Shown: positions 42,890 to 52,828, numbered from the stretch's first letter. The stretch: 64,000 bases of DNA from an uncultured Thalassotalea sp. (GCA_947502355.1 CANMZP010000004.1:181968-245967), one strand, 5' to 3'. Translations and numbers: made by a program. The notes: a model not told the origin generated them from the sequence alone.

Positions 42890-45217
42890 TTATTTCTTCG
42901 CTTTGGCAAAGGCTTCTGCAAAGGCATTACCCATTAAGCTGTTTTTCGGCTGCTCTGAACCTTTTCGGTTTTGCCTTGGCGTTTTATATCCTGGCTTGCC
43001 TTTGGTGTGTTTGTTATTGGCATGCTTTTGCTCAGAATTTGCTGGTTTGGCTTTTTCATCTAAGCGCATCGATAAACTGACTCTTTTACGCTTGCTATCC
43101 ACGTCAATGACTTTAACTTTAACAATATCACCCGCTTTAACAATGTCATGCGGATCGCTGACAAACTGATCGGTTAATGACGAAATGTGCACAAGTCCAT
43201 CCTGATGCACACCAATATCAACAAAGGCGCCAAAATTGGTCACGTTTGAAATAACCCCTTCAAGGATCATATTCAGCTCTAAATCGTTTACGCTGTTTAC
43301 GCCTTCTTTAAACTGTGCTGTTTTAAATTCAGGGCGAGGATCTCGGCCAGGTTTGTTTAACTCACTTATGATGTCCGTAACCGTAGGCAAACCAAATTTA
43401 TCATTTACATACTCGCTGGCATTAAGGCTGCTAAGCACATCTGTTTGATTGATGATTTGTTCTAATGGTAACGCGACTTTGGTCTTGATGCGCTCAACCA
43501 CCTCATAACTTTCTGGGTGCACAGCCGAGTTGTCTAATGGGCTTTCACCATCGCGAATTCGTAAAAAACCAGCGGCTTGTTCAAAAGCTTTTGGTCCTAA
43601 ACGCGCTACTTTGCTTAACTCTTTACGGTTTTTAAAGGCGCCATGCAGGTCACGATAGGCAACAATATTTTGTGCCATGGTTTTGTTCAAACCCGAGACG
43701 CGAGTCAACAGGGGGGCAGAAGCGATATTTAGGTCAACACCGACGGCATTTACACAATCTTCGATTACCGCGTCAAGCGACTGACTGAGTTTACTTTGGC
43801 TGACATCATGTTGGTATTGCCCTACACCAATGGCTTTGGCTTCAATTTTGACCAGTTCGGCCAATGGATCTTGTAAACGGCGGGCAATGGATACGGCCCC
43901 TCTTAATGATACGTCCAAATTTGGAAACTCTTTAGCCGCAAATTCGGATGCCGAGTAAATGCTTGCCCCCGCCTCTGAAACAATCAGCTTTTGTGGTTTG
44001 TCATTGGTTAACAGGGTAAAACTTTCTGCGACAAGCTTATCGGTTTCACGCGAACCTGTGCCATTACCGATGGCAATTAACTCAACTTTATATTGGTTGT
44101 ACAGATTTTTTAGCGTGCGTAATGACTTATCCCAGTTGTTTTGTGGTTCATGTGGGAAAATTGTGGTGGTGTAAAGCAGCTTAGATGTGCTATCGACAAT
44201 GGCGACTTTACAGCCCGTACGAATACCAGGATCAATACCCATGGTAACCTTAGCGCCGCCTGGGGCGGCCATTAATATATCGCTGAGGTTATTGGCAAAA
44301 ACTTTGATGGCGCCGGTTTCAGCTCGTTCTTTTAAGGTCGTAATTAATTCGGTTTCTAAACTGCCTGATAGCTTGTTACGCCAGGTCATTCGGACGACTT
44401 TATTTAGCCATTGCGCCGCATTTTGACTATGAAGGCGTAGGTTGAAGTGATCGCGGATGATTTGTTCACAACTAGATTCACTGCCTTCATCATAACTTGG
44501 GTCGGCATTTAAACTTAACTTCAACACACCTTCATTGCGACCGCGTAACATGGCCAAAGCACGATGCGATGGGATTTTACTGATCGCTTCTGAAAACTCA
44601 AAGTAGTCTTTAAACTTGCCACCCTGCGCTTCTTTGCCTTTTATCAGCTTGCTGGTTAAGTGCGCTTGTTTACTAAGGTGTTTACGAAGTTTTTGTACAA
44701 GGCCGGTATTTAAAGCCAACTGTTCCATCATAATGTAAGTGGCCCCTTCAAGGGCAAGCTCGACATCTAGATTGTTTTCGTCGGTCAAATATTTTTTCGC
44801 TTCCTGTTCTGGCTGTAAATGCCAGTCGTTAAACAACGCTTCTGCTAAGGGTTGTAGGCCTTGTTCTATGGCCATCTGCCCTTTGGTGCGTCTTTTCGGT
44901 TTAAATGGCAGGTAAATATCTTCCAGCTCGGTTTTGTTATCCGTTTGCTTGATTTGTTGCTCTAACGCTGGGGTTAGTTTGCCTTGTTCGGTAATGTTTT
45001 TCAGCACTAGGGTTTTGCGAGCTTCTAAATCACGAAGGTATTGTAAACGCTGTTCTAAGTGGCGCAGGTGATTATCCGTTAGCCCTTGTGTGGCTTCTTT
45101 ACGGTAACGGGCGATAAATGGCACGGTCGAGCCATCATCCAACAATGAAATTGCAGCAGCAACTTGGTCGTTTTTAACGTTTAATTCCTGAGCAATTTGT
45201 TGGCAAATGTTTAACAT
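42890..45217 (-). CDS. tex: RNA-binding transcription accessory protein Tex
   Basis: A 775-residue protein: N-terminal helical domain (VPFIARYRKEATQGL near residue 38), a YqgF-like RNase H fold (MGIDPGIRTGCKVAIVD, about 328-344), helix-hairpin-helix motifs at about 500-560 and a C-terminal S1 RNA-binding domain (GVISNVTNFGAFVDIGVHQD, near 652). It is followed by a basic tail. Tex binds RNA and affects transcription and stress tolerance. The ATG at 45217 gives the normal length and has an AGGAT site upstream; the open frame to 45343 is rejected as start. Confidence 0.95.
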   Translation of the reverse strand: MLNICQQIAQELNVKNDQVAAAISLLDDGSTVPFIARYRKEATQGLTDNHLRHLEQRLQYLRDLEARKTLVLKNITEQGKLTPALEQQIKQTDNKTELEDIYLPFKPKRRTKGQMAIEQGLQPLAEALFNDWHLQPEQEAKKYLTDENNLDVELALEGATYIMMEQLALNTGLVQKLRKHLSKQAHLTSKLIKGKEAQGGKFKDYFEFSEAISKIPSHRALAMLRGRNEGVLKLSLNADPSYDEGSESSCEQIIRDHFNLRLHSQNAAQWLNKVVRMTWRNKLSGSLETELITTLKERAETGAIKVFANNLSDILMAAPGGAKVTMGIDPGIRTGCKVAIVDSTSKLLYTTTIFPHEPQNNWDKSLRTLKNLYNQYKVELIAIGNGTGSRETDKLVAESFTLLTNDKPQKLIVSEAGASIYSASEFAAKEFPNLDVSLRGAVSIARRLQDPLAELVKIEAKAIGVGQYQHDVSQSKLSQSLDAVIEDCVNAVGVDLNIASAPLLTRVSGLNKTMAQNIVAYRDLHGAFKNRKELSKVARLGPKAFEQAAGFLRIRDGESPLDNSAVHPESYEVVERIKTKVALPLEQIINQTDVLSSLNASEYVNDKFGLPTVTDIISELNKPGRDPRPEFKTAQFKEGVNSVNDLELNMILEGVISNVTNFGAFVDIGVHQDGLVHISSLTDQFVSDPHDIVKAGDIVKVKVIDVDSKRKRVSLSMRLDEKAKPANSEQKHANNKHTKGKPGYKTPRQNRKGSEQPKNSLMGNAFAEAFAKAKK

Positions 45218-45257
45218 TAACGAATGATCCTGATCTAGAAAATGGGCTGTAATTAAA

Positions 45258-45277
45258 ATTAATGACGTATCATTAAT
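45258..45277. promoter_or_regulatory. Inverted repeat in the tex-greB intergenic region
   Basis: ATTAATGA and TCATTAAT are 8-bp inverted arms separated by CGTA. The repeat is 41 bases upstream of the tex start, where an operator would be expected. The binding protein is not known. Confidence 0.35.
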
Positions 45278-45326
45278 CTTGATTATGGATAAGCAATAAA
45301 GCCAAGCGGCATTTAATTCGGTTATT

Positions 45327-45356
45327 TTGCTTACCCTATACAAATATGCGTAGTAT
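45327..45356 (+). promoter_or_regulatory. Candidate promoter of greB
   Basis: TTGCTT at 45327-45332 and TAGTAT at 45351-45356 are 18 bases apart. Transcription from about 45363 gives a leader of about 48 bases before the ATG at 45411. The match is only moderate. Confidence 0.33.
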
Positions 45357-45410
45357 TCTACCCTATCGCAACAGAGAGCAAAATAAATTCTTTAGTAGTT
45401 GAAAAGGTAC

Positions 45411-45896
45411 ATGGCAAAATCAAATTATATTACCCGAGAAGGGTGGCAAGCACTCGATGATGAGCTGAAATTTTTGTGGAAAGATGAACGCCCAAAAGTG
45501 ACCCGCGCTGTTTCAGAAGCTGCGGCATTGGGCGATCGCAGTGAAAATGCCGAATACATCTATGGTAAGAAACGCTTACGGGAAATTGACAGGCGGGTGC
45601 GCTTCTTAATGAAACGCCTTGAAGACTTAACCATTGTTTACCCTGAAAAACAGCAGGAAGGCAAAGTTTTTTTTGGTGCTTGGGTACAAATCATCGATGA
45701 AGACGATAAACGTTTTACTTATCGCATTGTTGGACCGGATGAGTGGAATGTTAAGAAAGGTGAAATCAGTGTTGACTCTCCCATGGCTCGTGCACTTATT
45801 GGCAAACAAGTCGATGATGAAGTCGTAGTAAGAACCCCCGAAGGAGAAAAGGTGTTTGACGTTTTGGCCATAAACTATAAACAAGCACCTGCTTAG
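45411..45896 (+). CDS. greB: Transcription elongation factor GreB
   Basis: A 161-residue protein. It has an N-terminal coiled coil (ITREGWQALDDELKFLWKDE, then GDRSENAEYIYGKKRLREID with the catalytic acidic tip) and a C-terminal FKBP-like domain (KVFFGAWVQIIDEDD and ISVDSPMARALIGK). It binds in the secondary channel of stalled RNA polymerase and stimulates transcript cleavage. The basic patch and the EGKVFFGAWV motif point to GreB rather than GreA. The ATG at 45411 is chosen; a TTG 12 bases upstream would add four residues. Confidence 0.95.
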   Translation: MAKSNYITREGWQALDDELKFLWKDERPKVTRAVSEAAALGDRSENAEYIYGKKRLREIDRRVRFLMKRLEDLTIVYPEKQQEGKVFFGAWVQIIDEDDKRFTYRIVGPDEWNVKKGEISVDSPMARALIGKQVDDEVVVRTPEGEKVFDVLAINYKQAPA

Positions 45897-45946
45897 CTCG
45901 TAATACCTTGTAACAAATTCAATAGCAGAAAAAATTAACGAATCTT

Positions 45947-45974
45947 TTGAAAAACACCGCTTTAGGCTTATAGT
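45947..45974 (+). promoter_or_regulatory. Sigma-70 promoter of ompR-envZ
   Basis: TTGAAA at 45947-45952 and TATAGT at 45969-45974 are 16 bases apart. Each matches the consensus at five of six positions. Transcription would start near 45981 and give a leader of about 35 bases before ompR. Confidence 0.62.
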
Positions 45975-46015
45975 ACAGAGAGTTAACTAACTGTTCACAA
46001 TACAAAGAAGGTTTT

Positions 46016-46741
46016 ATGGGCCAGGAAACACCAAAGATTCTCGTTGTTGATGATGATATGCGCTTACGTGCATTATTGGAACGCTACCTTGTTGAGCAAG
46101 GGTTTGTGGTACGTAGTGCGGCGAATTCTGAACAAATGGACCGACTTCTAGAGCGTGAAAATTTTCATTTGTTGGTGCTCGATTTAATGTTGCCGGGTGA
46201 AGACGGTTTATCGATTTGTCGGCGCTTACGACATGTTGAAAATGAAATTCCCATTATTATGCTCACGGCAAAAGGCGATGAAGTTGACCGAATCATTGGC
46301 TTAGAGCTTGGCGCCGATGACTATATGCCAAAACCATTTAACCCTCGTGAGTTACTTGCCCGAATTAAAGCGGTGCTGCGTCGCCGCACTCAAGAAGCAC
46401 CTGGGGCACCATCGCAAGAAGAAGAAATATACAGCTTTGGCGACTTTTCCCTAAATTTGGCTACAAGGGAAATGCAGCACGAGCAGAAAACCATTCCATT
46501 AACCAGCGGCGAGTTCGCGGTATTAAAAGCACTGGTTACTCACCCTAGAGAGCCACTTTCACGAGATAAGCTCATGAACCTTGCCCGTGGTCGTGACTAT
46601 TCTGCACTTGAGCGAAGCATTGATGTTCAAGTTTCTCGTTTAAGGCGCATGCTTGAAGAAGACCCAGCAAACCCGCGTTATATCCAAACGGTTTGGGGCT
46701 TGGGCTATGTTTTCGTTCCAGATGGTTCGGTAGCGGGCTAA
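46016..46741 (+). CDS. ompR: Osmolarity response regulator OmpR
   Basis: A 241-residue response regulator. The receiver domain has VVDDDMRLRALL, the phosphorylated Asp56 in LLVLDLMLPGEDG and the lysine in YMPKPFNPREL. The C-terminal winged helix (about 140-235) has SGEFAVLKAL and the recognition helix region SALERSIDVQVSRLRR. OmpR controls porin and envelope genes in response to osmolarity and acid. The start has an AAGG site 4 bases upstream. It lies 20 bases before envZ, the usual operon. Confidence 0.97.
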   Translation: MGQETPKILVVDDDMRLRALLERYLVEQGFVVRSAANSEQMDRLLERENFHLLVLDLMLPGEDGLSICRRLRHVENEIPIIMLTAKGDEVDRIIGLELGADDYMPKPFNPRELLARIKAVLRRRTQEAPGAPSQEEEIYSFGDFSLNLATREMQHEQKTIPLTSGEFAVLKALVTHPREPLSRDKLMNLARGRDYSALERSIDVQVSRLRRMLEEDPANPRYIQTVWGLGYVFVPDGSVAG

Positions 46742-46761
46742 CCTAGCGGTGTAGCCAGATT

Positions 46762-48063
46762 ATGAAGTTACTTCCCAAAAGTGCCTTTGGCCAGACCGTT
46801 TTACTGATTGGTTTTTTATTATTAATTAATCAGGTCGTTTCCTACGTGTCTGTGGCAATGTACGTAATACAACCTAGCTTACAACAAATTAACCAATTAC
46901 TCGCTAAGCAGGTAAGGGTTGTGTTTATTGATGGTCAAGATGCCAAGTTTACCCCTGCATTGGCGGAAGCGTTTCATCATGAAACCGGTATTGGTGTGTA
47001 TCGAGAACGCGATGCTTTACAGCTTGGCTTGAAGGAAGCGACTTATTATCCTTACCTTTCAAGGCAAATGAGTGAGCTGCTCGATGGTGATGCGGAAGTA
47101 CGGATTTTACAAGGTGAAGAATACCTGTTCTGGATCCGCCCTCCACAAGCGCCAAATCTTTGGGTAAAAATCCCTCTAACGGGCTTTGAAGAATCGAGTT
47201 TTTCACCGCTTATTTTTTACCTTGTGCTAATTGGGGTCCTTAGTGTTGCAGGTGGTTGGTTGTTTGTCCGACAATTAAACCGACCATTAAAAGCCTTAGA
47301 AAAAGCCGCCGAAGACGTCGGTAGAGGCTCCTTTCCACAGCCATTACAAGAACATGGCTCTACGGAGGTAGTTGCGGTAACCCGAGCATTCAATCATATG
47401 TCAAAGGGCATAAAGCAGCTTGAGGCTGACCGGAGCTTGCTTATGGCGGGCATTTCCCATGACTTGCGGACACCATTGACTAGAATTCGTCTAGCCAGCG
47501 AAATGATGAGCCAAGAAGATGCTTATTTAAAAGAAGGCATTGAACAAGATATTGATGATATGAACAACATTATTGATCAGTTCATTGATTATATTCGTCA
47601 CGAGATGATGGATAAATCCGAAGTAAGGGATTTAAATGAGTTAATTGAAGAGGTCGTGCAAAAGGAACAAATAGAAGGGCTTAGTGTACAGACTAAGCTT
47701 ACTGGTTCCCTCCAAATCCCCATGGTTTATGCCGCAATCAAACGCGTTTTAGCTAACTTGATTCAAAATGCGTTCAAATATTCTCAGCAGGATATTTGCA
47801 TCGTCTCAGGTATTGATGAACAACAACAGTGTGTGTATTTTTCCGTAATTGATAAGGGGCCAGGTATTGCCGATAAAGATTTAGAACGCTTATTTGAGCC
47901 CTTTGCTCAAGGTGACACCGCGCGAGGAACTCAGGGCAGTGGTTTAGGGTTGGCCATTATCAAACGCATTGTTGATGGCCATGGTGGCAAAGTCACCTTA
48001 ACCAATGGTCCAAAAGGGGGGCTTATCGCCCGAGTTGAGCTGCCCGTATCATCGAGGTGTTAA
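46762..48063 (+). CDS. envZ: Osmosensor histidine kinase EnvZ
   Basis: A 433-residue inner-membrane kinase. It has two membrane helices (about 12-36 and 150-168) around a periplasmic domain, a HAMP linker, the phosphorylated His233 in [14 protein letters not shown] and an ATPase domain with [20 protein letters not shown] and [11 protein letters not shown]. It phosphorylates and dephosphorylates OmpR. The length is slightly under E. coli EnvZ (450). Its end overlaps by 4 bases with a small membrane-protein gene on the other strand. Confidence 0.96.
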   Translation: MKLLPKSAFGQTVLLIGFLLLINQVVSYVSVAMYVIQPSLQQINQLLAKQVRVVFIDGQDAKFTPALAEAFHHETGIGVYRERDALQLGLKEATYYPYLSRQMSELLDGDAEVRILQGEEYLFWIRPPQAPNLWVKIPLTGFEESSFSPLIFYLVLIGVLSVAGGWLFVRQLNRPLKALEKAAEDVGRGSFPQPLQEHGSTEVVAVTRAFNHMSKGIKQLEADRSLLMAGISHDLRTPLTRIRLASEMMSQEDAYLKEGIEQDIDDMNNIIDQFIDYIRHEMMDKSEVRDLNELIEEVVQKEQIEGLSVQTKLTGSLQIPMVYAAIKRVLANLIQNAFKYSQQDICIVSGIDEQQQCVYFSVIDKGPGIADKDLERLFEPFAQGDTARGTQGSGLGLAIIKRIVDGHGGKVTLTNGPKGGLIARVELPVSSRC

Positions 48064-48401
48064 TAAGGTAATGTATTAACATAAACGGCCAGGCAGTTGG
48101 CCAAGCAAAGTGCTAAAACGATGCCTTTAGACAAGTTCCTAGACAAAGCACAAAAGGCAATGCCAGAGAATATTTGCATACTTTTTCCCAATAATACCCC
48201 ATAAAACATCCCCATTTCCTGAGCCAAATCGCGCACCAGAGCATTGGCCTCGGTATTAATACCATCGTTTATCATAAAATTTATGGTCGTCGTTAAATCA
48301 ACGGCAGCAGTCAAGCAGAAAAATAACCACAAGGTTCTGTGGCGTTGCAGGGTGAAGAATATGTTGGCCCGCAAGGGGATATCTTGGTCTAAAATGGTCA
48401 T
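48060..48401 (-). CDS. Small membrane protein, DUF5658-like
   Basis: A 113-residue protein with three likely membrane helices (about 28-45, 67-82 and 91-108). The first is followed by a loop containing TEANALVR, then KSMQ before the last pair. The pattern of a D and T-rich first helix, an EAN motif and a following lysine resembles DUF5658 proteins, which have no known function. It is convergent with envZ (4-base overlap) and lies ahead of the pckA terminator. The family call is tentative. Confidence 0.6.
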   Translation of the reverse strand: MTILDQDIPLRANIFFTLQRHRTLWLFFCLTAAVDLTTTINFMINDGINTEANALVRDLAQEMGMFYGVLLGKSMQIFSGIAFCALSRNLSKGIVLALCLANCLAVYVNTLPY

Positions 48402-48459
48402 CAGACTGATAATTTTAGACGTGAATCGCCGCTTTTTCCTCTAAATGACCGGGCAATAA

Positions 48460-48492
48460 AAAGCCTTTGCAGGTTATATATGCAAAGGCTTT
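48460..48492 (-). terminator. Rho-independent terminator of pckA
   Basis: AAAGCCTTTGCA and TGCAAAGGCTTT form a perfect 12-bp stem around a 9-base loop. On the minus strand it is followed by TTATT. It lies 71 bases past the pckA stop. Confidence 0.82.
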
Positions 48493-48562
48493 GATTTATA
48501 TAGTCTTTATAATTTAAGGCGTTTTTACCTTAAAGCATGACAAGCTTAAAATTCAGTACCGC

Positions 48563-50185
48563 TTAGCAAGCAACAGTCGCTAGCTTAGGTCCTGCTTCTA
48601 CTAATGCGGAACCATGGCTAGTATCGGTAAACTTCTCGAAGTTATCGATAAATTTGCCCGCTAGGTCTTCGGCTTTTTCAGTCCACACATCAGCATCTTC
48701 ATACGTATTACGAGGATCTAAAATGCTCGCATCAACATTTGACAATGCTTTTGGTACATTCAAATTAAATAGTGGCAAGGTTTCTACTTCGGCACTATCA
48801 ATAGAATTATCTAAGATGGCATCGATGATGGCACGGGTATCTTTAATAGAGATTCGTTTGCCTGTTCCATTCCAGCCCGTGTTAACAAGGTATGCTTCAG
48901 CGCCAGCTGCTTGCATGCGCTTAACCAATACATCCGCATATTTTGTAGGGTGTAAGCTTAAGAACGCCGCTCCAAAACAACTTGAGAATGTTGGGGTTGG
49001 TTCAGTAATACCACGCTCAGTACCAGCAAGCTTGGCGGTGAAGCCAGACAAGAAGTAGTACTCAGTTTGTTCAGGTGTTAACTTGGCAACGGGTGGCAAC
49101 ACACCAAATGCGTCGGCCGTTAGGAAGATAACTTTCTTCGCATGACCCGCTCTTGAAACCGGTTTAACAATATTATCGATGTGATTGATAGGATAAGACA
49201 CGCGAGTGTTTTCTGTCTTTGAGTTATTATCAAAGTCGATGCTGCCATCTTCTCTTACCACCACATTTTCGAGCAAGGCATCTTTGCGAATGGCATTATA
49301 AATATCCGGTTCGTTTTCTTTGCTCAAGTTAATGGTTTTTGCGTAACAGCCACCTTCAAAGTTGAAAATGCCGTTGTCATCCCAACCATGTTCGTCGTCA
49401 CCAATTAATGCACGGTGATAATCTGTTGATAAGGTGGTTTTACCGGTACCGGAAAGGCCGAAGAAAATAGCTGTGTTACCGTCTTTACAAACATTGGCGC
49501 TACAATGCATTGAAGCAATGCCTTTTAATGGTAATAGGTAGTTCATCATTGAGAACATACCTTTTTTCATTTCTCCACCATACCAAGTACCACCGATAAG
49601 TTGTACTTTTTCGGTCAGGTTAAAGGCCACAAAGTTTTCTGAATTTAAACCTTGTTGTTGCCAGTTTTGGTTAACAATTTTCGCGCCATTCATTACCACA
49701 AAATCTGGTTCATAGTGTTCAAGTTCGGCATCGGTTGGACGGATGAACATGTTTTTAACAAAGTGTGCTTGCCAAGCTACTTCGGTAATGAAACGCACTT
49801 TTAAGCGTGTATCTTCGTTCGCACCACAAAAGGTATCTACCACAAATAAGCGCTTGCCAGATAACTGGCCCGTGACCAATTGCTTTAACTCTTTCCAAGT
49901 ATCTTCCGACATCGGTTTGTTGTCGTTTTTACCTTGATCTGACCACCAAACCGTATCACGAGTAACATCATCACGGACGATGTACTTATCTTTTGGTGAG
50001 CGACCGGTAAAAATACCTGTGTCAACGGCAACGGCACCTAAATCGGTTACTGTGCCTTTTTCAAATCCTTCAAGAGAAGGCTTTGTTTCTTCTTCAAATA
50101 GAAGATCGTAGGACGGATTGTAAACTACTTCGGTAGTATCACTGATTCCGTATCGAGATAGATCAATAGTTTTCGCCGTAGTCAT
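48563..50185 (-). CDS. pckA: Phosphoenolpyruvate carboxykinase (ATP)
   Basis: A 540-residue cytoplasmic enzyme that makes phosphoenolpyruvate from oxaloacetate and ATP, the first committed step of gluconeogenesis. Motifs are [15 protein letters not shown] for substrate binding, the kinase loops [11 protein letters not shown] and LIGDDEHGW, and [12 protein letters not shown]. The C-terminal adenine-binding part includes [13 protein letters not shown]. The length is typical. The start has a GGGAG site 8 bases upstream. A long inverted repeat 92-117 bases upstream may be an operator. Confidence 0.98.
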   Translation of the reverse strand: MTTAKTIDLSRYGISDTTEVVYNPSYDLLFEEETKPSLEGFEKGTVTDLGAVAVDTGIFTGRSPKDKYIVRDDVTRDTVWWSDQGKNDNKPMSEDTWKELKQLVTGQLSGKRLFVVDTFCGANEDTRLKVRFITEVAWQAHFVKNMFIRPTDAELEHYEPDFVVMNGAKIVNQNWQQQGLNSENFVAFNLTEKVQLIGGTWYGGEMKKGMFSMMNYLLPLKGIASMHCSANVCKDGNTAIFFGLSGTGKTTLSTDYHRALIGDDEHGWDDNGIFNFEGGCYAKTINLSKENEPDIYNAIRKDALLENVVVREDGSIDFDNNSKTENTRVSYPINHIDNIVKPVSRAGHAKKVIFLTADAFGVLPPVAKLTPEQTEYYFLSGFTAKLAGTERGITEPTPTFSSCFGAAFLSLHPTKYADVLVKRMQAAGAEAYLVNTGWNGTGKRISIKDTRAIIDAILDNSIDSAEVETLPLFNLNVPKALSNVDASILDPRNTYEDADVWTEKAEDLAGKFIDNFEKFTDTSHGSALVEAGPKLATVAC

Positions 50186-50276
50186 TACTGGCTCCCCAAG
50201 AAAGTTAGAGTAAAAATTCTAGAATGATTGTTATGCAAAGAATTTTAGCTAATAAAAGAGGGGTTGGAAAGTGAAA

Positions 50277-50302
50277 GTGAAAGTTTTTACGTAAACTTTC
50301 AC
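50277..50302. promoter_or_regulatory. Inverted repeat upstream of pckA, candidate operator
   Basis: GTGAAAGTTT and AAACTTTCAC are perfect 10-bp arms around TTACGT. A third copy of the half-site GTGAAAGT lies directly before the first arm (50271-50278). The spacing and symmetry fit a dimeric regulator; the protein is not known. Confidence 0.5.
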
Positions 50303-50415
50303 TATAAACAACAAAAATACCTAAAGTATCTGTATCGCATTGAATTTAACCTTGATAAACGTTAGTATTAACGGTTCGGCAAGTGCTTTTTAACAAGGCG
50401 TTCACTGTACTTTGG

Positions 50416-51282
50416 TTAGTGTTGGCTTTTAGGGTCTAATAAAGGCTGTAAGTTTTCACGATCAAAGTGGTATCCAGTCTTACAAAAATCACAAGTAATG
50501 GTGAAATTACCGTGCTTTTGTAAGTGACTTTCAATGGCTTCTTTGCCCATGTTAGCAATCGCATCAAGACATTTACTTTCAGAACAGCCACAAACAAACG
50601 CCACCGATTGTGGCTCAAATAGGCGTACTTGTTCGTCATGATATAAACGGTACAACAATTCATTTGCTGGCAGTCCAAAAATTTCTTCTGCTTTAATCGT
50701 CGCTGTCAACTGACTGATGTGGTCAAAATCCCCTTGTTGTTTTTCTTTATCTTCGGTGTCAGGCAACACTTGAATTAGACTGCCGGCAGCAAGCACTTGC
50801 TCGTTATCTGAAAATAACCAAATCTTAGTGTCTAATTGTTCCGATGTCGCAAAGTAGTGTTCCAAACACTCAGCTAATGTATCCCCTTCCAATGCGACAA
50901 CACCCTGATAGCGTTGGCCCTGTTTTGGGATAATGGTGATGATCATATTGGCTTTCCCCAACATGCCTTTTAAGCTGTCATCAACAATGGTATCTTGAAT
51001 GCTCGCCACACCACGAAGCTGCTGTTGGTGGTCGCCATTAATTACGGCGTATTTTACCGGCCCATTACCTTGCAGCTGAACGGCAATTTCACCTTCAAAT
51101 TTTAAGGTTGCCGTTAATAAACTGGTCGCCGCCATCAATTCACCAAGTAAAGTGATAACGGGTTTAGGGTAATTGTGGTTTTCAATGATGGTTTTAAAGC
51201 TGGTATCTAGTTGCACCAACTCACCACGGGCATGTAAATCTTCAAAGATATAACGATTTAAAACGTCTGATTGTGAACTCAC
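50416..51282 (-). CDS. hslO: Redox-regulated chaperone Hsp33
   Basis: A 288-residue cytoplasmic chaperone switched on by oxidation. The N-terminal domain has GELVQLDTSF and TATLKFEGEIAVQLQG. The zinc-binding C-terminus has the four cysteines Cys231, Cys233, Cys264 and Cys267 in the CXC and CXXC pattern. The GTG start has an AAGGA site 6 bases upstream and lies 1 base after hslR, so both heat-shock genes are in one operon. The length is typical of the family (292 in E. coli). Confidence 0.97.
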   Translation of the reverse strand: MSSQSDVLNRYIFEDLHARGELVQLDTSFKTIIENHNYPKPVITLLGELMAATSLLTATLKFEGEIAVQLQGNGPVKYAVINGDHQQQLRGVASIQDTIVDDSLKGMLGKANMIITIIPKQGQRYQGVVALEGDTLAECLEHYFATSEQLDTKIWLFSDNEQVLAAGSLIQVLPDTEDKEKQQGDFDHISQLTATIKAEEIFGLPANELLYRLYHDEQVRLFEPQSVAFVCGCSESKCLDAIANMGKEAIESHLQKHGNFTITCDFCKTGYHFDRENLQPLLDPKSQH

Positions 51283-51283
51283 T

Positions 51284-51697
51284 TTATGTCCTTTCTTTAA
51301 ACTGTCTAATTTGTCTGCGTTGTTTCTTATCCGGTTTACCTTCGGTAGCCGGGCTTAACAAAATGCCTTGGCGTCTGGCTTCGGCATTTGTTTCACGGGT
51401 TTTCGTGCTTTGCGCCGTTTCCTGATACAAGGTTTGGGCAAAGGTTGCATCTCGGCGACGATCGGCTAATGCAATAATGATAACTTCTTTATCTTCATAG
51501 CCCTGGCGCACGCGAATTTTATCGCCAAGGTTTACATTTTTACTTGATTTGGTTCGTTGACCATTATAAAAAACCTTGCCACCATCAATCATTTGCTTGG
51601 CAATGGCTCGGGTTTTATAGAATCGTGCGGCCCAAAGCCATTTGTCAATTCGAACGCTGCTCGTATTTTCCGAGCCTGATGAATGTTGCTTACCCAT
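51284..51697 (-). CDS. hslR: Ribosome-associated heat shock protein Hsp15
   Basis: A 137-residue protein with an S4 RNA-binding domain (SVRIDKWLWAARFYKTRAIAK, here about residues 14-34, then GGKVFYNGQRTKSSKNV). Hsp15 rescues stalled 50S subunits that carry a nascent chain. The C-terminal tail is basic. It lies just upstream of hslO, the conserved order, and divergently from gspC. Confidence 0.96.
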   Translation of the reverse strand: MGKQHSSGSENTSSVRIDKWLWAARFYKTRAIAKQMIDGGKVFYNGQRTKSSKNVNLGDKIRVRQGYEDKEVIIIALADRRRDATFAQTLYQETAQSTKTRETNAEARRQGILLSPATEGKPDKKQRRQIRQFKERT

Positions 51698-51776
51698 TCT
51701 ACTTTATGTCTCGCTTATCATATTTGCGCGAAAATTAGCACAGCAACGCGGTATTTGCCAGTTTATGCCAAGAATA

Positions 51777-51805
51777 TTGAGCTAAACTAAAAAGTACCTT
51801 AAAAA
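51777..51805 (+). promoter_or_regulatory. Candidate promoter of the gsp operon
   Basis: TTGAGC at 51777-51782 and TAAAAA at 51800-51805 are 17 bases apart, about 100 bases before gspC. Each matches the consensus at four of six positions. Other A+T-rich hexamers nearby are possible, so this is only a candidate. Confidence 0.3.
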
Positions 51806-51907
51806 ATAAGGTGATAAAATGGTATCTGTGCTTGTCGCTTTAACTTGCCTCAAGTATCATCAGGGATTAACAAAAATTATTCCAACAGCAAAAGACTTAT
51901 AACCAAA

Positions 51908-52828
51908 ATGGAACACAGCCTTTTTACAGCCCAATTAACTTCTTTGTGGAAGAAGGTACCGCAGCCTCAGTTAGCGCGTTTGTTGTTAATTGTGCTTTTG
52001 CTGTACATCACATATAGCCTAGCGCAAATAACTTGGTTATTTTTACCCGATGCTAAGCAAAATTCTGTAACAACACGTAATATCATTGCGTCACAGAATT
52101 CAGCTTCGACCAATACCGTAAAGCTTGATGAGATAATGAAACTTAACTTGTTTGGTGCTTATAACCAAAAACAAGTTGATGCCAAGCCAGTTAAGAAAAT
52201 TGAATCTGCGCCAATGACACGCTTAAAGCTGGTGCTCACTGGATTGGTGGCGTCAAACGAGCCATCAACTGCTGCGGCGATTATTGAGTCTAAGGGCAAA
52301 CAGGAAACGTACGGCATTGATGACAAAATTGAAGGCACCCGCGCGGTCTTAAAACAAGTACAAATTGATCGGGTGATAATAGAAAGCTCTGGCCGTATGG
52401 AAACCTTAATGCTTGACGGTTTTGAATACACTCAACAAGCACCTGAACAACCGAAAGCGACTAAGAAAACCAGTAAGCGTTTGACCATGCCTAAGTCCGG
52501 CAAAATGTCGGCACTAAAAGATAGAGTTTCAGAGCTTCGCTCTACGATTGCTAAAGACCCAACAAAGCTTACTGATATTATAAAAATTTCCCCTTATCGT
52601 GTAGACGGTAAGATTAAAGGCTATCGCCTTATGCCAAATAAAGACCCTGAGTTTTTTAAAGAACTGGGTTTGATCCCCGGAGATGTTGCCGTACAAATTA
52701 ATGGTAGTGATCTCACGGATATGAGGCAGGCACAACAGGCCTTAAAAGAATTAAGAACCGCCGAACATGTTAGCCTTATGGTTGAGCGTGATGGTGCGTT
52801 AATGGATGTATCCCTCGGGTTAAAATAA
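51908..52828 (+). CDS. gspC: Type II secretion protein GspC
   Basis: A 306-residue inner-membrane protein that links the inner-membrane platform to the secretin. It has one membrane helix (LARLLLIVLLLYITYSLAQI, about residues 22-41), the periplasmic HR domain (about 75-170, with TRLKLVLTGLVAS) and a C-terminal PDZ domain (about 225-305, with PGDVAVQINGSDLTDMRQA). The ATG at 51908 is chosen; a TTG at 51845 would add 21 polar residues before the helix. It is the first gene of the T2SS operon. Confidence 0.92.
   Translation: MEHSLFTAQLTSLWKKVPQPQLARLLLIVLLLYITYSLAQITWLFLPDAKQNSVTTRNIIASQNSASTNTVKLDEIMKLNLFGAYNQKQVDAKPVKKIESAPMTRLKLVLTGLVASNEPSTAAAIIESKGKQETYGIDDKIEGTRAVLKQVQIDRVIIESSGRMETLMLDGFEYTQQAPEQPKATKKTSKRLTMPKSGKMSALKDRVSELRSTIAKDPTKLTDIIKISPYRVDGKIKGYRLMPNKDPEFFKELGLIPGDVAVQINGSDLTDMRQAQQALKELRTAEHVSLMVERDGALMDVSLGLK

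Noticed and set aside
45218..45343. N-terminal extension of Tex
   Set aside because: The 42 extra residues do not match Tex proteins, and the ATG at 45217 gives the normal length with a binding site.
48654..49058. 134-residue open frame on the plus strand
   Set aside because: It is antisense to pckA and has no start signal or known domain.
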